From Mycolicibacterium gadium (lineage in GTDB: Bacteria; Actinomycetota; Actinomycetes; Mycobacteriales; Mycobacteriaceae), in the NCBI RefSeq assembly GCF_010728925.1, contig NZ_AP022608.1, positions 186,001 through 250,000 on the forward strand: 64,000 nt of DNA. The letters are read 5' to 3'. Positions within the stretch are counted from its first letter, which is position 1. Every line of letters begins with the position of its first letter. The notes below the pieces were generated by a model. That model had not been told where the DNA came from, searched no databases, and worked only from the letters and a program-made list of their open reading frames with translations. Shown piece after piece: positions 55,997 to 63,439 of this stretch. The translations under genes and the position numbers were made by a program.

Positions 55997-56838
55997 TCCA
56001 TCCGTGCGCCGCGCGTCGGCCACCAACAGCGTGGCATCAGGCGGTGACACCTGCGGAAAAGCCTGTTCGCGTTCGGCGTGTGGGCTTGAGGTGGTTGTGC
56101 GCGCGTGATGAGGCCGCGGGCGATGAGCTCGACGGTAACGGCGACGCCGCAGGTCTGCGACAGCAGCAGGGCGATCAGGATGAGGATCTGCACGGCACCG
56201 GCCTGCGCGGCCGAGCCGGTGCTGAGCAGCACGCCGACGAAAGCGCCCGGCAGCGTCACAAGGCCGACGGTCCGGGTCGAATCGAGGTTGGGCAGCAGCG
56301 CATTCGTGGACGTTGCACCGATAATTTCCATCCTCGAGTCACGCTCGCTCATACCGAGGCTCAGCGCCGCCTCGACCTCGCCAGCACGCTGCGTCAAGGC
56401 GTCAAGCGCCAGACGCGCCGCAACGGCGACGGCGGTCATGGTGTTGCCGAGCACGATGGCGACGATCGGGACGACGGCCACACCAGTCATCGGCACCGCG
56501 CGCGAGAGCAGCAACAATGGCAGCACCGCGAGCATGCCAAGGGCTAAGGACACGGTGAGCCAGGAAGATCCCAGGCTTGCCTGGCTGCGTCGGGCGGCGG
56601 TCACGCTTGCCACGATGAACATCACGGCCAGCACCAGGACCGATGACCACAACCGCGTGATGGCGGCGGCCAGGATCGCAGCGGCAGCGGCCAGCTGCAC
56701 CGCAGCGCGAATGCCAGCCCATGGCACCGTCCACGGTGAGCCGAGCGCGGTCAACCTGTAGATCACCGCGGCGGCGGCTGCCATCACCACACAGACGACG
56801 ATCAACGCCGGGCCGAGAACAACTTGTGAGGACTGCAT
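55993..56838 (-). CDS. FetB/YbbM-like ABC permease
   Basis: 281 residues. Seven predicted helices, with RAAVQLAAAAAILAAAI and ALSLGMSERDSRMEIIGATSTNALLPNLDSTRTVGLVTLPGAFVG typical of the UPF0014/FetB family of metal exporters. The usual FetA ATPase gene is absent; the only ATPase nearby belongs to the convergent Gld-like operon, whose end overlaps by 4 nt. A C-terminal extension (ANRLFRRCHRLMPRCWW) is unusual. Confidence 0.85.
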   Translation of the reverse strand: MQSSQVVLGPALIVVCVVMAAAAAVIYRLTALGSPWTVPWAGIRAAVQLAAAAAILAAAITRLWSSVLVLAVMFIVASVTAARRSQASLGSSWLTVSLALGMLAVLPLLLLSRAVPMTGVAVVPIVAIVLGNTMTAVAVAARLALDALTQRAGEVEAALSLGMSERDSRMEIIGATSTNALLPNLDSTRTVGLVTLPGAFVGVLLSTGSAAQAGAVQILILIALLLSQTCGVAVTVELIARGLITRAQPPQAHTPNANRLFRRCHRLMPRCWWPTRGARMD

Positions 56839-57297
56839 GCCCCCTTAGTACAGGTCGCTCGTCCTAGTACACGTAGACGGCGCGTTGTAGGAAATGCAGC
56901 GACTCGTGAGACAGACTGCCGGTTGCCCGCGATGAGACAACCCGGCACGGTGCTGGTCATGGTCGTTCGGATGAAATCGAAGCTGCGAACCTACACTGCC
57001 AATAGAACTTGCACCGGCAGACGGACGCAACGCAGCAGACGACCACTAAGGAAGAGCGGCGTTGGCGTGCCTATGGGTGGCTATTCGCGCCGCTATATCA
57101 CGAGCTTAATGCGCGGCACGAAAGCGCATCTGCGCCTCTGCGATCGAAGATGATCCACACCTGCTCGCAGCGCCACCGATGCCCCGTATCGCTGGCAACG
57201 GAAAAGAAGCCGCCTGACATTGTCAGCGATTGCATAGCTATGGCCTCGCACCGTTAACTCGTTCAACGGATAATTCCGGTCAACAGCGGTACCAAGT
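56839..57297. other. Right-end noncoding stretch of the transposon
   Basis: About 460 nt without a supported gene, between the FetB-like start and the right inverted repeat. Short frames here lack ribosome sites. Confidence 0.45.
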
Positions 57298-57326
57298 CTG
57301 CCTCAACACGCGTACTTGACAGGGAA
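57298..57326 (-). repeat. Right terminal inverted repeat of the 16.6-kb transposon
   Basis: Minus-strand reading from 57326 gives TTCCCTGT, 9 nt, GTGTTGA, 2 nt, CAG: the same blocks and spacing as at 40694. It is followed outside by the second GATGCC copy (57327-57332). Confidence 0.82.
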
Positions 57327-57515
57327 GATGCCGAGCACTCGAATGCGAAGCCGTCCACGAACATCGTCCCGGACGTCGATGGTGTCGCCATCCACCACCC
57401 TGAGCACCTCGGCAGTGGTGACTACTGGTTCAGCGGTGGCAACAATGACAGGCATTCCCTGAACAACCAGCGCTAGCAGTCCCAGGGCGGGGGCAAGCCT
57501 TCGAATCAGCTTCAT
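57327..57515 (-). pseudogene. Secreted staphylococcal-nuclease-like protein, N-terminal part
   Basis: 63 codons from the ATG at 57515: a signal peptide (MKLIRRLAPALGLLALVVQG) and the first SNase beta-strands (VLRVVDGDTIDVRDD and RLRIRVLGI). The frame then enters transposon DNA and stops at 57303 after seven foreign residues. The missing half (DTPETKK...) is at 40343-40687, and the codons GGC-ATC are the shared junction. ATGA-coupled to the gene upstream. Confidence 0.9.
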
Positions 57516-57826
57516 GTAATGCCGAGGTGCTCTGAGCAGTACACCACGGGCCTCGCCACGATATTGCTGGCTGCATCGAAATCGTAGGGGCCTTCGGCCA
57601 TCAGTATGTCGATTGCGTCCAATTTGTCAACGCCGTCATCCATACGCTGCCGCACGAGCGGCGGGCTCGTCAAGACCATCCCAGCAATGCCCTCAGCACC
57701 TTCCCTGAGACTACGGTAGAACCCCTCATCGGCCTGTGTCTGTACGCCAGGCTCGGCACGTGCGACCGGGGCGACTACAAGCGCGGCGAGCACTGACACG
57801 GCGCAACTAAGTGAGCGCTTAATCAA
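57512..57826 (-). CDS. Small secreted protein (possibly DUF732-like)
   Basis: 104 residues from a TTG at 57826 in a TTGA overlap with the preceding stop. Signal peptide LSCAVSVLAALVVAPVARA, then a mature part of about 80 residues with FYRSLREGAEGIAG and a single Cys near the end (VVYCSEHLG). Fourth gene of the secreted-protein operon. Confidence 0.65.
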   Translation of the reverse strand: MIKRSLSCAVSVLAALVVAPVARAEPGVQTQADEGFYRSLREGAEGIAGMVLTSPPLVRQRMDDGVDKLDAIDILMAEGPYDFDAASNIVARPVVYCSEHLGIT

Positions 57827-58029
57827 GACTCGCAGCCGACGCCATCGTCGTCGCGGTCCAGCCACGGTCCGTACTTGTCGCTGCTCGATGGAATGTCGGT
57901 GTCTCCGTTCGCACGGGCTTCGCTGCAGTTCTCGTAGGGTGCAAATGCTGTAGCCAAGGGTGACGTACCCACTGCAGTCCCGACGATTGCTCCTGCTGCT
58001 GCGGCAGCGACAAATAGGGCACGAAACAT
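57823..58029 (-). CDS. Secreted Excalibur calcium-binding domain protein
   Basis: 68 residues from the ATG at 58029, behind ATAGGAGC. Signal peptide MFRALFVAAAAAGAIVGTAV, then YENCSEARANGDTDIP and WLDRDDDGVGCES, the Excalibur domain with its DxDxDG loop and paired cysteines. Excalibur domains often occur in, or beside, surface nucleases, which fits the SNase gene two genes downstream. Confidence 0.85.
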   Translation of the reverse strand: MFRALFVAAAAAGAIVGTAVGTSPLATAFAPYENCSEARANGDTDIPSSSDKYGPWLDRDDDGVGCES

Positions 58030-58145
58030 CGAAAAGCTCCTATTTTTGGTGTGGTCCCCCAACCCTCGACGGGGGCGGCGACGGCAGCTACAAGTTTGGT
58101 CATCAAAAGTTCTCGTCGTACTCACAGTTGCCGGAGATGCGCATC

Positions 58146-58358
58146 TCAGTTATGACCTCGAAGCGCCTGCTGGCTGGAAACTCCATATCTGTTCGACAGG
58201 TTGTCGATGATTTGACCATCGGACCAACCCAACAAGATGTCCTCGCAGGCGTTGGTGGTGATCATGCTGTCGTGGTTTGGAGTGATGTCAGCGTTGGCTT
58301 GAGCCGAGGACCCGAGCAAGGCCGCCAGAGCTAACCCAAGGATCAACGGCCCCCTCAA
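58146..58358 (-). CDS. Small secreted DUF732-like protein
   Basis: 70 residues from a TTG at 58358, overlapping the previous stop (TTGA). A signal peptide ends ...SSAQANA, followed by NACEDILLGWSDGQIIDNLSNRYGVSSQQA, typical of the short helical DUF732 family of mycobacteria. The 115-nt gap to the Excalibur gene may hold an internal promoter. Confidence 0.7.
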   Translation of the reverse strand: MRGPLILGLALAALLGSSAQANADITPNHDSMITTNACEDILLGWSDGQIIDNLSNRYGVSSQQALRGHN

Positions 58359-58660
58359 GGCTTCATCTCCGGGCAGACGTCGTAGGCAGCGAGCGCGATC
58401 TGCTCGGCAGTAGCCAATCCGAAGTTGTATTCACTGGCGATTCCGTTGGCCGATGACCCCTTGCATACCGCCTCGGCTGCCAGAGCCGTCATAATGCCGC
58501 GATCCTCGATGAGATACCCCAGATCGTGGTTCCTGAGCGCGTCCGCGTACGGATCGGCCCAGGCGAACTCGTCCTCACAACAATCGGCGGCAGACACCGG
58601 TGTTCCGGCCAGCGTTGCCAGTGCACCGATAATCGACATCCCTATCATCGCAACCGACAA
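58355..58660 (-). CDS. Small secreted DUF732-like protein, first gene of the operon
   Basis: 101 residues from a TTG at 58660 with AGGAG 4 nt upstream; a GTG-started longer frame begins at 58696. Signal peptide LSVAMIGMSIIGALATLAG...VSA. The mature part has four Cys residues (DCCEDE, AEAVCKG, YDVCPEM) and AEQIALAAYDVCP as in DUF732. Confidence 0.7.
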   Translation of the reverse strand: MSVAMIGMSIIGALATLAGTPVSAADCCEDEFAWADPYADALRNHDLGYLIEDRGIMTALAAEAVCKGSSANGIASEYNFGLATAEQIALAAYDVCPEMKP

Positions 58661-59027
58661 TTTTCTCCTCACGCAGCAAATGCTGACACACGGCAACCAT
58701 GATCACTGTGAAATGGCTGGACGCTTCTTCGCGCATGACCAGTTAACAGAGCACGTCGGCCTCAAGCCTGGCTACCAGGTCTGGTCACGGCTCCTGCCGT
58801 TGGTGACCGAGTGCGGCGACCGAACCGACCACATCGGCTGACGGCACCGTCCACCGCCATGATCCGCACATCACAGAGCAGACCCCTCGCGATCAGCGGG
58901 GTCACGCAATGCTGGCGGCGATCCACACCCATTCCAAAGCCGCCACGCCGACTTCGAGAAGTGCGCCGTCGACATCTGGCGGGCTCATTGCTCCCTCGAC
59001 AGGCGCAGTCGACGTGACTCGGCCTAG
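58661..59027. other. Noncoding gap upstream of the secreted operon
   Basis: No supported gene. It must contain the operon's promoter (minus strand) and the missing start of the endonuclease gene to the right. The TAG at 59025-59027 closes the endonuclease frame. Confidence 0.4.
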
Positions 59028-59375
59028 TCGTGCGGCGGTCGTGACGCGGTCTGCGAGTATGTACTTGGACCGAAGGCAGACCCTGTCAAGATTGATTTCG
59101 CGTTTGAGGCGAAGTGTTACGCGCCGACGACAGTGGTGGGGGTTCGCGATGTCGGTAGGCTGATTTCCAGGCTGCGGCATAGGAACTTTGGTGTATTCGT
59201 CACGCTGTCGAACTTCAACGCACAAGTTCATGACGAAGTCCGGCAAGACGGCCACCCGATAGCGGTAATTTGTGTCCGGGACATCATCGAGGCATTGCGC
59301 GACAAGGGATATGGCGATGTCGCGACTGTCAACGCCTGGCTAGAGGCTACATTCGCTGCCACGCCAGCCGTATAG
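59028..59375 (+). pseudogene. Mrr-type restriction endonuclease, 3' remnant
   Basis: The open frame begins after a stop, without a start codon, and reads CGGRDAVCEYVLGPKADP, then KIDFAFEAKCYAP (the ExK of a PD-(D/E)xK nuclease) and FGVFVTLSNFNAQVHDEV...HPIAVICVRDIIEALRD. The GGRD Asp and EAK motifs make a complete catalytic core, but the DNA-recognition N-terminus is missing. Expression from the internal ATG at 59133 would lack the catalytic residues. Confidence 0.75.
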
Positions 59376-59555
59376 GCGCACGCCCAAACTTGCTGGGATT
59401 GGGCTGGGTCAACTTCAAAGCCAACTCTATGAGGCTCAACTGTCGCCGGAGGACGTATGCTTTCCGCCGACTTCTGGAGCGCCTCGTCGAGCTAGAAGAG
59501 CTGAGCCTCATCAACAAGCACTTTCGGGGCAGTGAATGGCCTATGTTTGCTCACG

Positions 59556-60539
59556 ATGAGCGTTGAACATGGTGACAACGATGATCCGTCGATTCTCTAT
59601 CACTACACCGACGCCTACGGCGTGGTAGGGATTGTCGATTCGTCCTGGCGGGACTATGCCATCTTGAAGCCGGAGAACGAGATCGGCCGCCATAAGACCA
59701 TCAAACTTCAAGCGTCAGATATCCGCTTCATGAACGACACTGAGGAGCTGAAGTTCGGTACCCGCCTTCTTCGTAATCACCTGGAGGCTTTGGCGGTCGA
59801 TCCCTCGATCTCGCCGGAGTTTCGAGCGGCATTCGCCGATATCGCGCCGTACTTCTTCCCTGAGGGAACGTTGGATTGGCCGGTGAGCTGCTATGCCACA
59901 TCCTTTTGCGTTAAGGGTGACTTACTCAGCCAATGGCGTGGATATGCCGGTGGTACAGGCGGTTTCGCCCTTGGTCTCGACCGGGACGGTCTGGAGAACC
60001 GGTCTTATTCAATCGGGCGGGACCGATGGCCAGGCGACCGCGAAGCACCGGCGAAGGTGACCTTGAAGCGTGTTGTCTACGGCGAGGATGCGGGAATAGC
60101 GGCCATTGACGAGCACATCGAAGATCTCATGAAAACCAATTGGACGTCGATTATCACAGACCGGCGTCCCCAACACAGTCAGCAGGCCCGACTCCTTCTG
60201 TTCACGATGCTTGTCCGCGCTGTGGCGATCATCAAGGATGACGCTTTCAAGGAAGAAAAAGAGTGGCGACTGTTTACCATGGGTGAGTTTCGCTGGCCCG
60301 TCGATGTCCGTGCACGAGCACGTGGCCTACTGCCCTATAAGAACATCGCGGTCAATGTCTCATGGAAAGCGACGGCACCGGAACACGAAGCACACCACAA
60401 AGAACATCCCACCATTGTTGATCTGGTGGTCGGCCCAGGACCAGAACAGGCTGAACAAGTAGTGGCTGCTAGAGAGCTGTTGAAGGGCACCGACCACGAG
60501 CCCAAGGTTGTACGGTCCTCAAAAGTTACGTACCGATAG
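59556..60539 (+). CDS. DUF2971 family protein
   Basis: 327 residues from the ATG at 59556 (MSVEHGDNDDPSILYHYTDA). Family features: ILYHYTDAYGVVGI, IRFMNDTEELKFGTRLL, FCVKGDLLSQWRGYAGGTGGFALGL and FKEEKEWRLF. The family is recurrent in defence-rich islands; its biochemical role is not settled. It follows the endonuclease remnant and precedes the HEPN-like gene. Confidence 0.85.
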   Translation: MSVEHGDNDDPSILYHYTDAYGVVGIVDSSWRDYAILKPENEIGRHKTIKLQASDIRFMNDTEELKFGTRLLRNHLEALAVDPSISPEFRAAFADIAPYFFPEGTLDWPVSCYATSFCVKGDLLSQWRGYAGGTGGFALGLDRDGLENRSYSIGRDRWPGDREAPAKVTLKRVVYGEDAGIAAIDEHIEDLMKTNWTSIITDRRPQHSQQARLLLFTMLVRAVAIIKDDAFKEEKEWRLFTMGEFRWPVDVRARARGLLPYKNIAVNVSWKATAPEHEAHHKEHPTIVDLVVGPGPEQAEQVVAARELLKGTDHEPKVVRSSKVTYR

Positions 60540-60712
60540 GCATTTCGTTCGGAATCCGGCCACGTTCATCCAGGAGCCGAGCCGGTCAATTACCAGCGGA
60601 GAAGGCTGCCGCCCTGAGACCTGATCGCTTAACGCACGACGGCAATCAGGCCGGAGTTCGGCACCAACCTCGTCAAGGGTGGGCACCGACCCAGCGAAAG
60701 TTGTGTGCGTGC

Positions 60713-60964
60713 CTATCCTCGACGGCTTTTCGGGGTGTGCTGCATAGCGAACGCGGCCCAGATGATCGTCCACATTCCACCCCACATAGGCCAGAGCTCG
60801 CCTATCCAGGAGACGTCTCCTTCGGCGTCACCCGACGTAGACAGCCAGAATATGGCGAAGAAGAGCGTTCCGGGCAACGAGAAGATCGTCAGCACCACAA
60901 AGCCGTAATGAATGGTGAATCGCCGCGCACCACCCGCAGGAACTGGGGCTGTGCCACTGCGCAA
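60713..60964 (-). CDS. Small two-helix membrane protein
   Basis: 83 residues from a TTG at 60964, with GGAG just upstream. Two hydrophobic segments (FVVLTIFSLPGTLFFAIFWL and WPMWGGMWTIIWAAFAM) flank an acidic loop, and the tail is basic (HTPKSRRG). Unrecognised. It is divergent from the HEPN-like gene. Confidence 0.5.
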   Translation of the reverse strand: MRSGTAPVPAGGARRFTIHYGFVVLTIFSLPGTLFFAIFWLSTSGDAEGDVSWIGELWPMWGGMWTIIWAAFAMQHTPKSRRG

Positions 60965-61015
60965 GGCTCCGGTTTGTGCCTCATGTCAAGGACCGGCGGC
61001 CGCATACTGGCGACT

Positions 61016-62332
61016 ATGACCGTGGGTGAGTACGCAGGCGTGCCGTTGCAGAACTCCGACGACACCTGGCGACACGGCGCGGTGTTCTTGCTGCGCAAGT
61101 CAGCGGCGAGGAGGTCGACGACCGTGCTACTGCCGAATGGCTGGCTTGTGAGCGTCGTCGACCGCACCAACGTTGTTGTTGTCTGTGGACCTTCGGTGGC
61201 AACGAGCTTTGACGATACGTTCGCAGAGGCGCTTGAGGCAGCCAACCATGCGCTGGACTTCTGGTCCATTGGAGGAGAGTCTGATCACGCGATTCGTGAA
61301 GCGCCAGATGATTGCCTCGTCTGGTGGCCTGATCCTGAGTGCGGCGGAACCGTCATGCGGTGCAAGGTAGTAATCAACGTGTCGCCCAGGCTGAGCATGA
61401 CGGGGCATGTGACGGATGCGGACGGAAATGTGCCGCCTCCTCCACCTCCTCCACCTCCTCCGACTGCCGTCACTCACGATGCGTTTCGATTTGTCCGTAT
61501 GTCTCGGACCTCGACCGACTTATTCGATGCTTATCGAAACCTGTTTTTGGCCTTCGAAGTATTGCTCAGTGAGATCCGTCCTCGACAGAGGCAGCCGCGC
61601 AGAAAGTGGTTGTGGATCGGGCTAAAGCGAAACGCTGCTGCTGGTCGACGGGAAAGCGAACGCAAATGGTTCATGGACGCGCTGGACGAAGCGGACAAAT
61701 TTGTGTCGGTGCGTAATCTTCTGCCGCCCCACGTAACGAATCTGAACGCCAAGAAGTGGATATACCGGCACATGTATCAAGACGAGAGATCAGCACTGAT
61801 GCACGCAAAACAGGGTGAGGACTACCGCCTTCCCCACGACTCTGCGCGCAGAAAGGAGCTGACCGATTCACTTGGACGACTCTGGCACTATGTCGAGAGT
61901 CTCATTGAGGAGCGCCTGGGGGTCAGGCACTCAAAGAGCAGTTTTCCCCGCGCCACCATCGACGCAATGGCCAAAACCGTGCTTCAGCAGCACAAGATGG
62001 TGGTGGCAGACGCCAACTCGGAGGGCGGGACGGACGAAATGCACCCGATTCCTTCCCATGCCACACTCGCCGAGTTGCACTCGTCCGCACCCGTTCGTGA
62101 TCCGAAAGACTCTGAGCTTTGGACCGTGCTGGCAGTTGGCGACCCCGCCAACCTCGCACACGTGACCCCGATCCGGAGCTTCGGCCTGAAAAATATAGAT
62201 AGTGGCGCGTCGACGGTGTTGTCAGAAATCTGTGGCCCTCTGGCGCTCGGCAGCTCGGTATCGCGGATCGAGATGCTCTACGGGGTGCGTCACGTCAATC
62301 CATCAGGCGCGCCTCGTTGGTTTCCCTCCTGA
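61016..62332 (+). CDS. HEPN-like (Apea/MauJ-type) protein with a polyproline linker
   Basis: 438 residues from the ATG at 61016 (MTVGEYAGVPLQNSDDTW); an ATG at 60983 is also in frame. An N-terminal beta-rich domain leads to ten consecutive prolines (61433-61462). Then LFDAYRNLFLAFEVLLSEI and KKWIYRHMYQDERSALMHAKQG give a helical domain with an R-x4-H motif (Arg258, His263), as in HEPN RNases. Similar proteins are sometimes labelled MauJ, without function. RNase activity is inferred. Confidence 0.65.
   Translation: MTVGEYAGVPLQNSDDTWRHGAVFLLRKSAARRSTTVLLPNGWLVSVVDRTNVVVVCGPSVATSFDDTFAEALEAANHALDFWSIGGESDHAIREAPDDCLVWWPDPECGGTVMRCKVVINVSPRLSMTGHVTDADGNVPPPPPPPPPPTAVTHDAFRFVRMSRTSTDLFDAYRNLFLAFEVLLSEIRPRQRQPRRKWLWIGLKRNAAAGRRESERKWFMDALDEADKFVSVRNLLPPHVTNLNAKKWIYRHMYQDERSALMHAKQGEDYRLPHDSARRKELTDSLGRLWHYVESLIEERLGVRHSKSSFPRATIDAMAKTVLQQHKMVVADANSEGGTDEMHPIPSHATLAELHSSAPVRDPKDSELWTVLAVGDPANLAHVTPIRSFGLKNIDSGASTVLSEICGPLALGSSVSRIEMLYGVRHVNPSGAPRWFPS
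61433..61462 (+). repeat. CCTCCTCCA-type repeat encoding ten prolines
   Basis: A 9-nt unit repeated about three times within the HEPN-like gene. Such tracts are prone to slippage, which would change linker length in steps of three residues. Confidence 0.7.
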
Positions 62333-62632
62333 CGGCGAAGTGGGAACCGGGGCTCCGGTGCCCACATTTTGCACACGGTCACAGTTAACTGCGGTTGCCT
62401 AAGGTGAAGTAGAACCACGACTTCTCCTCCGAGTCGAAATGGCCGGGTTTGTCTGGCTCCGGCAGGCCAGAGCCTTGCGAGATCGAGCCATCGCTTATTC
62501 ATCGAATATGACCGTGATTCCGTGTGATCCGGTGAGATCCAACTGAACAATACGGACGCGAAAGAGGTTCTCTCGCAGGGAGCTTCGTGATCTACTGGGA
62601 TTCATCGGAATCTAACGAGACATCGTGATCGC
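62333..62632. other. Right-end noncoding region of the island
   Basis: 300 nt between the HEPN-like gene and attR. It holds the right copy of the 23-bp arm-like repeat and no gene that can be supported. Confidence 0.5.
62488..62510 (+). repeat. Right copy of the 23-bp repeat, candidate integrase arm site
   Basis: CCATCGCTTATTCATCGAATATG matches 24641-24663 at 20 of 23 positions, in the same orientation and 123 nt from attR (left copy 35 nt from attL). Confidence 0.45.
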
Positions 62633-62672
62633 TAATCCATTGGTCGCGGGTTCGAGCCCCGCCCGCCCCACT
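62633..62672 (+). repeat. attR core of the island
   Basis: A 40-bp duplicate of the tRNA-Met 3' part, identical to 24567-24606. It lacks the 5' part of the tRNA, so it is not a tRNA gene. Confidence 0.93.
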
Positions 62673-62692
62673 CTGAACCGCCCCACTCTGAA
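62663..62692 (+). repeat. Two tandem 15-bp units at the attR edge
   Basis: CCGCCCCACTCTGAA occurs at 62663-62677 and 62678-62692. The first copy overlaps the att core, so the repeat includes native sequence downstream of the tRNA. Confidence 0.75.
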
Positions 62693-62818
62693 CAGGCGCA
62701 CCGTAGATGGCGCTTTTTGGTCCGATTGCACCTTGCCGCACCCTGCCCGGCGGAGGACGATGAATCCCGACGGCAGCGCCGTCGAGACGCTGCCCCGTCA
62801 TCCCGAGGAGGCAGAATT

Positions 62819-63439
62819 ATGTACGCACGCACGACCACCCTTCAATCGAACACGGATTCCATCGACGCCGGCATCGCCAATGTCCGCGACAACGTGATGT
62901 CCGAGCTGCAGGGCATCGACGGCTATGTCGGTCTTTCGCTGTTGGTCGACCGGGCATCGGGCCGCTGCATCGCCACCACCGCCTGGGAGACCGAAGAGGC
63001 GATGCGCGCCAGCGACGGGGCGGTACGGGACATTCGTCAACGCGCCGCGGAGGCGTTCGGCGGCGAACCGGACGTCGCCGAATGGGAAATCGCGGTCCTA
63101 CACCGTGATCATCAGTCCCGCGAGGGTGCCTGCGTCCGTGTCACCTGGGTCAAGGTGGAGCCCGACCAGATCGAGCGGGGCATCGACATCTTCAAGATGG
63201 GTGTGCTGCCCGCACTCGACGAACACGAAGGGCTTTGCAGCGTAAGCCTGTTGGTCAACCGCGCGACGGGGCGCGGAGTGTCTTCGGTGGCCTACGACAG
63301 CTCCGAAGCGCTGCAGCACAACATGGCCAAGATCGAGGAACTGAGGTCCGCAAGCGCCCGGGAAGCCTCTGCTGAGATCCTCGACGAGTGCAGCTTCGAA
63401 TTGGCGATCGCCCACCTGCACGTCCCCGAGATGGCCTGA
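62819..63439 (+). CDS. Duplicated ABM-like (antibiotic biosynthesis monooxygenase) domain protein
   Basis: 206 residues from the ATG at 62819, behind GAGGAGGCAGA. Two ferredoxin-like halves have similar patterns: GYVGLSLLVDRASGRCIATTAWETEEAM and LCSVSLLVNRATGRGVSSVAYDSSEAL. These resemble dimeric alpha/beta-barrel domains of the ABM family. First chromosomal gene after the island. Activity unknown. Confidence 0.75.
   Translation: MYARTTTLQSNTDSIDAGIANVRDNVMSELQGIDGYVGLSLLVDRASGRCIATTAWETEEAMRASDGAVRDIRQRAAEAFGGEPDVAEWEIAVLHRDHQSREGACVRVTWVKVEPDQIERGIDIFKMGVLPALDEHEGLCSVSLLVNRATGRGVSSVAYDSSEALQHNMAKIEELRSASAREASAEILDECSFELAIAHLHVPEMA

Larger units (their letters stand above)
40694..57326. mobile_element. 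Tn554/recombinase-trio type transposon (16.6 kb) inserted in the nuclease gene
   Basis: Both borders are fixed by the split nuclease gene: removing 40694-57326 and one of the two GATGCC copies (40688-40693, 57327-57332) restores an open 177-codon gene. The ends are imperfect inverted repeats starting TTCCCTGT. Three overlapping recombinase-type genes and a small DUF6262-like gene sit at the left end, as in Tn554 (tnpABC) and related elements, which also join at a 6-bp core. Cargo at 49.5-56.8 kb is envelope- and transport-related. Confidence 0.88.
24567..62672. mobile_element. Integrated genomic island (about 38 kb) in tRNA-Met
   Basis: It is bounded by identical 40-bp direct repeats (24567-24606 and 62633-62672), the left one being the 3' part of an intact tRNA-Met gene. 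Integrase, repressor-like HTH and excisionase-like genes lie directly inside the left end. Contents are small phage-like genes, a RecA-like ATPase, candidate defence proteins, secreted proteins and three nested insertions. No virion or conjugation genes are visible. Without the three insertions (4.27 kb and 16.6 kb, the latter including a 2.6-kb IS) the original island was about 17 kb. Confidence 0.92.

Noticed and set aside
58902..59255. 117-codon minus-strand frame
   Set aside because: Antisense to the endonuclease remnant, whose GGRD and EAK motifs are on the plus strand.
24607..62632. Complete prophage
   Set aside because: Integrase, repressor-like and xis-like genes are present, but no terminase, portal, capsid, tail or lysis genes were seen.
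62633..62672. Second tRNA-Met gene
   Set aside because: It begins at the anticodon; the 5' part is missing, so it is the attR duplicate.
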